Assembly: GCA_018136815.1 (NCBI GenBank)
Contig: CM030931.1
Span: 3,974,148 to 4,038,147 of the forward strand
Source: Isochrysis galbana
Lineage: Eukaryota > Haptophyta > Isochrysidales > Isochrysidaceae
Direction: 5' to 3'
Length of the DNA stretch: 64,000 nt
Part shown: positions 42,401-49,787 of the stretch, piece after piece
Layout: each line of letters begins with the position of its first letter
Numbering within the stretch: position 1 is the first letter of the stretch
Notes under the pieces: model-generated
Databases searched by the model: none
The model's input: only the letters and a program-made list of their open reading frames with translations
What the model was told of the DNA's origin: nothing
Program-made: the position numbers and the translations under genes

Positions 42401-44138
42401 CGAGGACATAGGCCATGATGCGAGGGTGGCCTTTCTTTGGATCGCGAGCGGCAAGGAGGAGGCCATTGAGAGCGTCCTGCCAGTCCACGCCCGAGGTGAG
42501 CGAGCCCTCGAGTGCGCGGATCAGTTGCATGCGGAATCCATCCCAGGAAGCAGCCGCCTTGTTCGGGTCGGTAGAGCGAAGGTCGGCGGGGAAGCGCAGC
42601 GACTGGAGGCTCTCAAGACTAGACTTAGCATCGCGAGTGCCGCCCTTAGTGCGGACGAACGTACGAGCGCGTACCCATTTCGTAAGGGTGCGAGTTGTGT
42701 AAATGATGCGAGCGTGCCAGGACTCACCCGAGGGGACCTCCCGAGCCGCCATCACCTGGTATTCGAGTGGGGCACTAGCGGAGTCGGAGTAGGCCTTGCC
42801 GTGGCGCCCATAGTGCCGTAGCCATTGTTCAAGAATGTCCGGCTCATCAGACAGGGCTGGGTCCGCGGGAGGAGCGGCGTGGCGCTTAGCGTGACGTCGA
42901 CTCTCCCGGTTACTGTGCTGGCCTGACTTGGACTTAGAAGCGTGGGGGCGGAGAGATCGGCGAGAGTTAGAATTTAAACCTTCGGGGACCATCATAGACG
43001 GCCGTCCCTCCTTAGTATGATAACCTTTGCCTGAGGTAGCATAGTGGCTACCCTTGGCGCGGCGAGGCTTGCGGCGCGAGTCCGTAGATTCGGATGATCC
43101 GTCGGAATCCGAATCGCTGGTCGACGAGTAGTTGGACGAACGCGGGCTGGAGACCGGAGATGAGGACTGGGAGGACGATGAAGATGGGGAGCTATAGCGG
43201 CGGCGGCGGCGGGTCTTCTTCTTGTTTTTATGAGCCTTTTTAGATTTCGGTGAGGAGCGAGGGAGCGGCGGTGGAGGAGGCAAAACAGTTTCGCCGCCAT
43301 CTTCGGATGGAGGTGGAGGCGGGCTGGCTGCCTGGACTGGTGTAGGAGGGAGTCGGCCCCGCTCAATCGCGTTGGTGACTGCGGCGAGCTGCTGTGAGAA
43401 TTGGGCGGCCATGGCCTGCATGAGCTCAATGTAACGCAGCTCGACGGGGTTGAGCCCCGGTGAAGCCGACGAAGTTGGCGGCGGAGCCGTAGCAGACGGT
43501 GGAGAAGGAGAGAGATGAAGAAGGGAGTCGGGCAGCAGGCCCGGGGCCTCTCCACAACGAGACGGCTGACTTGGGGCGACCGAGGCGACCGAGAGGCGTT
43601 CGAGCGATGGATGGTAGGGCTCGTAGGCGGCCTCCGAGTCCGATGGTAATGGTGGCGGTGCCTCGAGACATACGCGAGAAGAGGGGAGGAATCCTTCCAG
43701 AGGATTATCCTCACCCTGGAAAGACTCGGGCTTGGACCTGTCCTCCATGGGCTCCGGCGGCGATGGCGGAGATGATGGTGGGGGGACCGCAGAGAGATCA
43801 GGAGGCGAGGGAAGGGAGGGCATCATCTCCCCCTGTGAAGGTGGTGGTGGATGCCCATCCGGAGAGGAGAAAGGGGGCAGGGCAGGCATGATGCCCGACT
43901 CTGCAGAGGTGGGGGTGACCCCCATTGAGACGTCCAGCGCGGGACGCACCGGGAACGATTCTACACCTGACGAATTGTGATGGCCCTTAGGGCCTGAGGG
44001 CAATGAGGAAGGTGGCAAGCCGGCGGCAGGCGCGGCTGAGGAGACGGCTTCGGAGACGATGACGGGCTGAAGCCCGTCAGCAGAGGAAGGCGGGCAGGCG
44101 GGCTTGAGCGAGGGCGAGGACGGCGGCGAGAACGACAT
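36438..44138 (-). CDS. Gag-Pol polyprotein of the Ty3/gypsy chromovirus
   Basis: Single frame of 2566 aa from the first ATG (44138, inside the 5' LTR); the frame is open further up to a TTG at 44366. The first ATG outside the LTR is 43925. The N-terminal gag-like third is Pro/Ser-rich and lacks a CCHC knuckle. Then come the aspartic protease DTGAG (D at residue 1007), reverse transcriptase with FCVDYRD, LPFG and YLDD (1553-1556), RNase H (FIVKTDAAS, AYYGRRL), integrase with an HHCC zinc finger, and a D-D-E triad at 2070, 2136 and 2172 (D,D35E). A chromodomain follows (EYLVDSLLDRKG to YLVKWRGY and TWEPL). After it comes an extra tail of about 150 residues with no known motif. The chromodomain is expected to guide integration to marked chromatin. 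Confidence 0.94.
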   Translation of the reverse strand: MSFSPPSSPSLKPACPPSSADGLQPVIVSEAVSSAAPAAGLPPSSLPSGPKGHHNSSGVESFPVRPALDVSMGVTPTSAESGIMPALPPFSSPDGHPPPPSQGEMMPSLPSPPDLSAVPPPSSPPSPPEPMEDRSKPESFQGEDNPLEGFLPSSRVCLEAPPPLPSDSEAAYEPYHPSLERLSVASVAPSQPSRCGEAPGLLPDSLLHLSPSPPSATAPPPTSSASPGLNPVELRYIELMQAMAAQFSQQLAAVTNAIERGRLPPTPVQAASPPPPPSEDGGETVLPPPPPLPRSSPKSKKAHKNKKKTRRRRRYSSPSSSSSQSSSPVSSPRSSNYSSTSDSDSDGSSESTDSRRKPRRAKGSHYATSGKGYHTKEGRPSMMVPEGLNSNSRRSLRPHASKSKSGQHSNRESRRHAKRHAAPPADPALSDEPDILEQWLRHYGRHGKAYSDSASAPLEYQVMAAREVPSGESWHARIIYTTRTLTKWVRARTFVRTKGGTRDAKSSLESLQSLRFPADLRSTDPNKAAASWDGFRMQLIRALEGSLTSGVDWQDALNGLLLAARDPKKGHPRIMAYVLDAVRDSVLCANPCLHADVLIAKCDVAQFRRRLNARAPFLAVENPKMHHYAKSLLGGLEATQYVHPWQHGTGHTKATGLYLSPSLPPLVPTCIVPGRQHAMANLPMSPHRGSMRSRTYVGIAGAMAMQWMPVVLDYCRRTPTRPAASAASLLSQARDLQSSRLAAQAGSNSEPSNVSSVAAIDREWRPWLGSPRSSLLPVRPARMIRKVRNRWRVWTAVRGAHGSISYAWLPLSPSLASALDAEVRLHSPAVEEEPLPILTPSPSPSSSSPFVPMPPLLETCASVSFPDTLTPEGWHAALRLTWSGQERLALLPTPPSRLGLGALPDLHPPLPPLDRPARRSVAEVIADHKQRHAAFVPSGFTPALSLPAVVASVTREVPARLVSDTPPSLYPRHCLYVRDLIVCRQSATGPTRYIVDSALAVNKTLADTGAGPSVVTTELLAALPRDACVLIEHASDRPAVVGPDGNPLRTRGYATLVFSLSGVEFRHRFLVVEGAPMLLLGNDFLEAYAACIELSPDAKRDGRLTLVVNDRRVPSLVSTRPRISSAPLVAMISADSPQADDSPLVPIADDLSSCQAHGESPPAMPSSIPLPPLDPELEPPPRFDFTRSPPSSPSPSFAAVDVEPLFAKGSPSSAASLKEFALYTRQPITIPARSKGTFSVRLPLEVIENYPDSAILVDRLPPRDGLDSPPMVATSVETPTPEGEVLITVWNLAPRPVTLPAYSPVASAHIEYKLHEARSTAAGDGDDPESSLTEAQRALLDAITIDPDKQLSPSQKQRVRCLLARHIDAFALDPKNPRHTHVMEVELPLLPGATAHRHAPSKMGDEGRAIVDKHVAEMEAAGIIRKSNSPWASRVVLVGKKDGSVRFCVDYRDTNSKLRISDSPLPLTVEAIDRLSRGQGSRDSLFLCLLDLASGFWCLPIKEEDKPITAFCTHRQKYEFNYLPFGVQSGPSYMCRLMDAVLQGLAWEICMPYLDDIGIWSTGTGSTLEERIDASFEQMLHRLDLVLERLRWAGLSCKASKCILFAIKGEYLGHVVSRRGLEMDPKKVEAVRSIDPRHINSLEKVRSFLGLCSYYRRFIKGFAHVAAPLTDLTRTGVDVATVSQSPECQTAIRRLIELITSAPVLAAPRHDKEFIVKTDAASTLGIGGILSQVDDHGHEHVVAYYGRRLTAAERHWTTTEVELLAALESIRTWRPYLWGRHFRLVIDHQALRWLHTMKDTVQGGPASRLMRWALKLSEYRFTVEHKPGANHKDADGVSRLVAADDETSETSAPKQGGGQLLAAVVPNSRSTTASDGQPPAVAASRSRTTTASSLQADERSSRLSSTTRDSINLSYLDVGTPNAEALKEAQAEDPDCHDLIRFLSSSPHNPDLDHRRLRWLSRESSRCLLRSGLLYRRVPTRDGEKLCLYVPKTMRRAYLEAFHDHLCHLGDNRMARLLRDRYFWPGMNADVCEHVRQCHECTLAKPPFRHLADPKGPQVGAYPFDIVFCDVVSMAPTHDFIKGSRGFDKLLVFVDSLTRWIEAAPHNGDPSSADALHAFMSYVVSRHGVPRQLRSDSGSNLASQLTSIILERTGTDLRPSTPHHHESVGLVERAQQTLINMARATDEGGGHWVDHLPFFLMSMRASANRITRMSPAALLYGRELRLPAQLSDPPDTGPPPELPQEIRSYAWKVHCRLKAAWAAAYDATLESQADALADTLRTHSPPIQFAPGDRVVRKIPGHRNKLLYHYSGPYRIAEALGAGRYRLRDQENRLLSGEVHVTNLRPYYTLTDEDPVQRDEYLVDSLLDRKGRGDSRQYLVKWRGYAKAAATWEPLAELLRRCESLVTAYDDAHPFPPLRKPQMRKRAAESQSQTVSTPPTSHAIEAPVGSETTGSDHQAPRRSPRLAPSSHSGPIAHVSHLPVSARPSVANPAGPMMRPQHAVFVLGQWWYSSGSSRGSPWFGSHAFAHAALASPTFVRCRSEAPARLSPSDRTLVSLLDTPSAFF

Positions 44139-44815
44139 GGAACGAGCGGCGAGAGGCGAGGGCGAGTGAGAGGAGGGCTGTGATGGCAGGGGCTGGCGAG
44201 GCGAGGCGAGTTTGTTGGGTACGAGTGTTACGAGAGCGAGAGCGACGAGAGCGAGAGCGACGACGGATGACGACTGACGACAGGACGACGGACAGAGACA
44301 CCCAGGAAAACACCCCGACTCTCGCCCCACGACTTTCTCACATAACTCGACTGAAATCAAAACCAAACACTCCGATCAGACAACGACGGACGACGATCAA
44401 AGGGCGATCTGTCGGCGATCTTGTCTGGAACGGGAATCGCACCATAACGGAAACGAGGGGCAATCCTGCTGCACAAGATTCCAAGAGACCTACCAAATAA
44501 GACGAAAGGAGTGCGATGTGCCTAAGGGGGAGATACGAAGAGGTCGCAAATTAAACCTGATTGCCCCCAGAAGCAGATAAAGAACCGCAGGGGAGATAGC
44601 AAATTAAACCTATCTGCGAGGCGCCTGGGAGGAAGAAAGGTAGGGAAACTTCCCTTCTCTTTCGAGAGAAAGAGAGAGGGCGCTCCACAACCCACGATCC
44701 CATGCATCCAAGCGAAGCTTTTGACCGAGAACGAGAACGAGAGAATTATAACGATAAATACCGAACGACGAAGAGAAGAGCGAAGCCTAACGAGTGTCGA
44801 TTCGCGAATGCGACA
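43968..44815 (-). repeat. 5' LTR (848 bp)
   Basis: Same ends and sequence as the 3' LTR. It should contain the element promoter and transcription start. It also carries the first 57-133 codons of the polyprotein frame, which stays open across the LTR/internal junction. Confidence 0.95.
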
Positions 44816-44820
44816 TGTAC
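44816..44820. other. Target-site duplication TGTAC (right)
   Basis: Exact repeat of 34495-34499 on the other side of the element. Confidence 0.92.
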
Positions 44821-45111
44821 CCGTACCGCCCAATCAACAAAAGGACACTCCGAAAACTCACGCAAACAGTCGCCACAATCAAAGAAACGAGTCCGGAGGA
44901 GAAGAATGCAGCCAACCGAAACGAAGCCCTCGTCAATGATCAATGAAGTAGAACGGCCCTTAGTAAGCCCTTAGGAGTAAAGTATAGCTCGCGCCGCGCA
45001 GTGCAATCCTCGAGGGAAAGATGACCCCCTTCTTTTTTTTGTTGTGCCGGCGCGCGCCCTCCGCTGCACGCCCTCTCACGCTCTCGCAGACGCGCGCGCG
45101 ACCCGCCAGAG
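44821..45111. other. Flank of the gypsy insertion and upstream region of the Nup37-like gene
   Basis: ACCGCCCAATCAACAAAA at 44825-44842 is repeated exactly at 33325-33342. The first 120 bp may continue the interrupted non-LTR element. The rest is the short 5' region of the next gene, with a T-rich run at 45030. Confidence 0.4.
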
Positions 45112-46170
45112 ATGCTGCGCAACAAGGTGAAGGAGCCCCTCTGCTGCTGCGAGCTGGGCTGGACGATCGAGCAGATCGCTTGCTGCCCCTTCACCGATTG
45201 GTCCCATCTGATCGCCGTTACGGGCGAGAATACAGCGCTACTTCGGCTGAGCGAGACAGACAGCAGCAGCTTCGTGCTCAAGCCCGCTGCCAAACATCTC
45301 TCCGCATTCGAGGGGGCCGCTCACACGCTTGCGTGGGGACGAGATGGCGATGTACTCAAGCTCGCGGCGATTCATGAAGGTTCAATTCGCGTGCTTCAAT
45401 TCCTGGGTGATGTCCCAAAGGGGTCGATCAGCACCTCACTACCTGCTGAGTTCATGGGAGCAGACGTGTATGACTCCTGCTATCTACCTCAGAGTGATCT
45501 GCTCGCAGTCACAGGAGAAACTTGCCGATGCGACTTGCTTCGCATAACTGGTGACGCCATGGCTTCACATCTGGAAGTTGAACGTTCGATACATCTCCGT
45601 TCAGAGGGTGTGTCCGTGCGTGTACATGCTGAACAGCCCGACCATCTAATGGTAGCCGAGGCGGGAGGGACAGTTCATTTTGTCGACTTGCGCGCTCCGA
45701 ATCGCCATTGCCCTGCGATTTCTCGCACTCTTCCTTCAGCAGCGTGCGGGAAGACCGGACTGCGCGATGCTGACTGGTGTCCAGCCGATCCGCATCTAGT
45801 CGGAGCAGTTGCCGGCTCTCAGTGGTTTGGATGGGATCTGCGACACGGCGGCAGCGGCGGACTAGATGCGTTGGCACACGTTGGCGAGCCTGAGGCGCAC
45901 GGCACCCTGGCTTTCCGCTGGGCACCAAGGACGCCCCACTTTGCCATCATGACTAAGGGCCCAGAGGCCAGCATCCACACCCTAAGTACCGGTGCAGGAC
46001 GCGACGAAAGGGGTACTTGGATCGTCGAGACTGCACGCACTCAAACAGTGACACATTGCTTGCAGACACGAATCTCCTCCATGTCATGGCTCCACCACGA
46101 TACCGGGCTAGATGGTGAAAATTTACTTGCAGGCTCGGGAGACAGCAAGATTTGTATCTGGAGTGTGTAA
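45112..46170 (+). CDS. NUP37: Nup37-like WD40 nucleoporin
   Basis: 352 aa from ATG 45112, single exon. WD40-type blades repeat through the protein: LAWGRDGDVLKLAA, DLLAVTGETCRCDLLRI, LMVAEAGGTVHFVDLR, LVGAVAGSQWFGWDLR, FRWAPRTPHFA, and a last blade ending LLAGSGDSKICIWSV. The pairing of LMVAEAGGT with a following W-C-[x]n-VGAVAG-x-x-W block and the overall length are those of Nup37. That protein is the small beta-propeller subunit that binds Nup160 in the Y-shaped Nup107-160 complex of the nuclear pore. Recognition is from remembered family pattern, so another small WD40 protein is possible. The gene starts only 292 bp from the fresh gypsy insertion, whose polyprotein is transcribed away from it. 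Confidence 0.7.
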   Translation: MLRNKVKEPLCCCELGWTIEQIACCPFTDWSHLIAVTGENTALLRLSETDSSSFVLKPAAKHLSAFEGAAHTLAWGRDGDVLKLAAIHEGSIRVLQFLGDVPKGSISTSLPAEFMGADVYDSCYLPQSDLLAVTGETCRCDLLRITGDAMASHLEVERSIHLRSEGVSVRVHAEQPDHLMVAEAGGTVHFVDLRAPNRHCPAISRTLPSAACGKTGLRDADWCPADPHLVGAVAGSQWFGWDLRHGGSGGLDALAHVGEPEAHGTLAFRWAPRTPHFAIMTKGPEASIHTLSTGAGRDERGTWIVETARTQTVTHCLQTRISSMSWLHHDTGLDGENLLAGSGDSKICIWSV

Positions 46171-46550
46171 TTCTGAAGGCCCATGATGTACCGTGAGAGT
46201 TCAGAGCTAAGAGTTCATAGTTGAGGGTCGATCCGCCGTTCTTCTCGACGCTGAAGTGTACAATTCATCTCCGGGGGATGGGTCCCGAGGCACCGGACAC
46301 CGGGTATTTCGCCTCAACCTCGATTTTCCCAGATTTCTAGCGACACGCACGATGACGATCACCGGCGAAGCCCTCAAGAGGCTCTTGTATTCCATGGCTT
46401 TGGCACAGTGGTCCGGACGCTGACACTTAGCTATTTGCCATAACGCGATATCTCTGGCCCCTCCCAAACCCGATGACCCGCAACACTTAGAGGTAGGGAA
46501 CATTTGAAGAATCGGGGCTAATTACGGCTAATACCTACATTGGGCACGGC

Positions 46551-47280
46551 TCAACTAAGTTTATACTTAGTTCGCCCATGGGGGGGCACGAGCCCCCCCC
46601 TCTCTCCACTCCTCCCCTGCCATGGGGGAGGAACCACCCATGCTCCTGGCACGCCTGATGGCTTGCCAGGAGCCCACTGCCCTGCTGACCCACTCTCCCA
46701 GTGGCAGGCTCGCCTGCCTCGCGCGTCCTGGCCTGTCGTGGCCAGCCCATCGCTCCAACCCCCCCTCCCCCCCTGTTCGACAGGCAGACAGGTGCAGAGT
46801 GGGGGCCCCTGAGGCCCAGGAGCGCCGGCGCCAGCGAGGGAGAGGCAGGGGAGACCAGGGCCCAGCCCCAGCCTCCTCTGCCCCCTGAGCTGGCCTCCAC
46901 GAGCCTCCAGGGGTCGCCAGAGGCAGCTGCAGGCCCGTCGCAGGCGCGCCATCGCGCGTGCCTGCAGGAGAGGGGAGAGAGAGCGCGGAGAAGGGAAAAT
47001 ATGTAAGTCTCGCACCTGTTTACAGGAGAAGTCGGGACTGAGAACGCCGCCAGCCCGGTAGGCATAGGAGGAAGGGGGGAACGGATCACCGGGGGGGGGC
47101 GCGGGCCACCGACCATATCTAAGCCCTTTTCCCCTATCCCCCTAGTAGTGCACGGGGGGAGTCGCCTGATGGCGGGGGGGAAAGGGCCGGGAGAGAGGGG
47201 GTGTAGAAAGTTTTGCTGCGTGAGTAGAAAGTAGAGGGTCCACGGCCGCGTGTGCGGTGAGACTATTAAGAAGTTAATTA
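46551..47280 (-). repeat. Dispersed repeat B, copy inverted relative to 56437-57185
   Basis: About 730 bp, matching 56437-57185 in inverted orientation at high identity. One end is the palindrome AACTAAGTTTATACTTAGTT (46554-46573). The other is the shared terminus GTGAGACTATTAAGAAG. It includes CACCTGTTTACAGGAGAAGT and GTAGTGCACGGGGGGAGTCG. The two copies differ by one roughly 25-bp indel and scattered substitutions. No coding signature survives. Confidence 0.88.
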
Positions 47281-49019
47281 CATTGGGCACGGCACTGTCT
47301 ACCTTACCATGACCAACGCCCTTCAAGTTCCCCTCCCTCGCCCTCCCTACTCCTACTCCTTCCCACCACTTTCTTTCTTCTTTCCTTTTTGTGATCGGTG
47401 TCTGGGCTAGAGCGTGCGCGCAAAGGACGAGGGCAGGGAGTAGAGTATTAGAGGCTCAGCGTAAAACTCCGAGCGCAAATCGTGCGTAGACTGCCAAGAG
47501 GTAAGAGGTGGCAGTGTGGCAGTGGAACAATAACGCAACAGCAGCGACAGAAGAACACAGGCGAGAACCATATTTAAATAAATAATAAAACATCTGAAGA
47601 TTCGGGCTACTCACGCTAGCTATACAGTCCACGTACTCACGGTACTCACTCACGACATCGCCTATACCCCAGTTTACTCACTCCCTTACACCACCCCCTT
47701 CATTCCTTTGTCTTTGGTATCGGGGGGGGGGGGCCGCCGCGTGCACTACAACGGGCCAAGTGCAGGGGGTGGGCTGGGGCAGACCTGCTGGTGTGGTGTT
47801 CCTGTGGCAAAACAAACGTAAACGCCTGTTGCATGTGACACTTCGTGCCCCTGGGAGGTCTCGGTCCCCTCTTCTCGCGTCTTTTTCAAGTATCTCCGCG
47901 TTTTTGCGGCATTCGTGTGTCGCTCGGGGTATACCGTAAACAGGCGTGAGTCTTACCTTTTCTTGGGTCAGATCGCGTCGTTTTTTTGTCGTTCCTTTCT
48001 CGCGGTTCTCTTCGTTCTCTTACGGGCGTGCGATGCCTGCGCGCGCCATGGCACCCCTCTGAGGGGACCCTCGGGTCCCCCCAGAGGGCCAGCTGGGCCA
48101 GCTCAGGGGGCAGTGGAGGCTGGGGCTGGGCCCCTTGCCTCTCCTGGCTCTCCCTCCCTCGCTGGCCTCGCTGGTCCTGGGTGCCCTCTTGGCGGCTCAG
48201 GTGGCCTGTGGCTCAGTGGTGGAGTGGGGGGTCAGTACGATCAGGGGCCAGTGCAGGCGAATGCGTGCGGCGCGCGATGCGCGCTCGGCGAGGGTCTGTG
48301 CCAGAGTGATGTCAGCTCAGCGGGGAGGCACGAGCTCCCCCCTTCTCTCCACTCCTGTCCCCTACTGTGGGGGAGGGGGAGGAACCGAGAACCGAGGAAC
48401 CATCGCACTCCCCGGCCATGCCCTACCTATGTATGGCATATGGCATATGGCATGCCAGGGCGCAGCATGCACAGCTGGCCCACTCTCTCCCTGGCAGGCT
48501 CGCCTGCCTCGCTCGCCCTCGCGGCCAAACAAACTGTGGGGCGCCAAGCAGCTTTAGTAGCCGCCTATCCCCTATCCCTATCTATTTTTGAGAGTGGGTG
48601 TGATTGCCAGTACCATTACTTGTTCCTTCCTAGACTATTAGCAATCGCAATGACAAATACAACGTTGGCAATCGCAATGTAGGCTGATTATGTTTATGGT
48701 CTCCGGCTGGGGTTTATGATCTCCGGCGGAGGCTCGTTTCAGCGCCCTGCCATGGGCTTCCAATCTTTGACTTCTTCTCCTATTCCCTCCTCCTATGTCC
48801 TATGCCTACCTGCCTACCTCCTACCTAAACCTAACCTAGGCAACACAATTACACAATTTCCCTCGTCTATTATTTCAGGCACCAAACATCTACATTAAAC
48901 TTCTTAATGATCTCGCCCAACATCCCACATCTCTAGCTTAATCTCCCACCAAACGCCGCACCTCGCACCCCCCACGACTCCACATCGCAGGCTCGGTGCG
49001 CAACACAGCCCCATATTCC

Positions 49020-49275
49020 ACTCTTCACGTGACAACACCCACGAAAACCACAAACAAGAGAAACCGACCGTCCGATGGCGCGAGGGAAGGCCGAGGAATC
49101 GACCATCGGGGATCGGTGCACGCCGCCTGCCACTGGAAACCCCGAACACTGAGCCCCTAGGTAGAGCACGAGGGGGCGAGCCGCAAGGCGAGTGAGAGGG
49201 AGTGATAAGGGATGCGGGCGCGGCTGTCAGAAAATGTCACAGAGTCGCGCGCGCGGTGTGAATATTAAGAGGTTT
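49020..49275 (+). repeat. Dispersed repeat family A, copy 2
   Basis: Same module order as 23505-23740: CGTCCGATGGCGCGAGG, GGGGATCGGTGCACGCC, CCCCTAGGTAGAGCACGAGG, GGGCGCGGCTGTCA, terminus GCGCGGTGTGAATATTAAGA followed by a T run. Confidence 0.75.
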
Positions 49276-49787
49276 TTTTTCTCCCCCACAGCTCCTCGCT
49301 GATGAACTGCACTTGCCACCCCACCCATTTATCTAGGTCCCTCTGCGCTGCAAGCAAGACCGCAACAGGGTCCCCGCGTGGGGCGTGGGGGGTTGTGGGC
49401 TGTCTGGGTGTGGAGGGAGGGGTGGCCTCCAGATAGTGAAGAGCTTGGTGGCACAAGAGGGGAGAGGGGAAGGATGCTTGCGCTTGCCGCCGCGGCAGGG
49501 AGTCCTGGCTCCTGAGTGAGTGGTGAGTGGTAGCCCCATACCTTGGTCTTTTGTCGCACCGTGACCCATATGATAGTTCATAAAAATTTGATCTGCTAGT
49601 ATTTGGTTGCGCATCGCTTTCACTCACACAGCCACTACTTTACTTCGACAGTTCACGTGGATGCGCACCGACCGATGCCGATGTGTCTAGACAGTATCAC
49701 TACCACGTTGCTGACCACGATGCGCGCCAGCAAAAAATGCGCATCGATACGAACACAAATGGCGCTTTTTCACGATCACCGAGTATG

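Larger units (their letters stand above)
34500..44815 (-). mobile_element. Complete Ty3/gypsy LTR retrotransposon (chromovirus type), apparently intact
   Basis: 10,316-bp element with two 848-bp LTRs (34500-35347 and 43968-44815) in direct orientation, both with TG...CA ends. A polypurine tract, AGCAGGGGGG on the minus strand, directly abuts the 3' LTR (35348-35357). One uninterrupted polyprotein frame carries all enzymatic domains, and a 5-bp TGTAC duplication flanks the element. About 1.1 kb between the polyprotein stop and the polypurine tract is non-coding and contains a tandem repeat. A primer-binding site starting TGG was not found next to the 5' LTR; the first internal bases read GGTGTAGAATCG, so priming may use an unusual tRNA site or another mechanism. 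Everything needed for movement appears present. Confidence 0.96.
46171..49787. other. Repeat-rich intergenic region, no gene recognised
   Basis: 46551-47280: long dispersed repeat B (separate entry). 47690-47760: inverted GTAGTGCAC-family motif. 47860-48540: GC-rich repeat related in layout to repeat B (CGTAAACAGGCGTGAGTCTTAC, GCGCGCCATGGC, GGGGGCAGTGGAGGCTGG). 49020-49275: family A copy. 48660-48900 and 49290-49787 hold nothing I can assign. Confidence 0.55.

Noticed and set aside
46535-47326. Minus-strand frame of 263 codons and its near twin at 56586-57215
   Set aside because: Both are the same dispersed repeat B read through; low-complexity Gly/Pro composition, no motif, and other copies break the frame.
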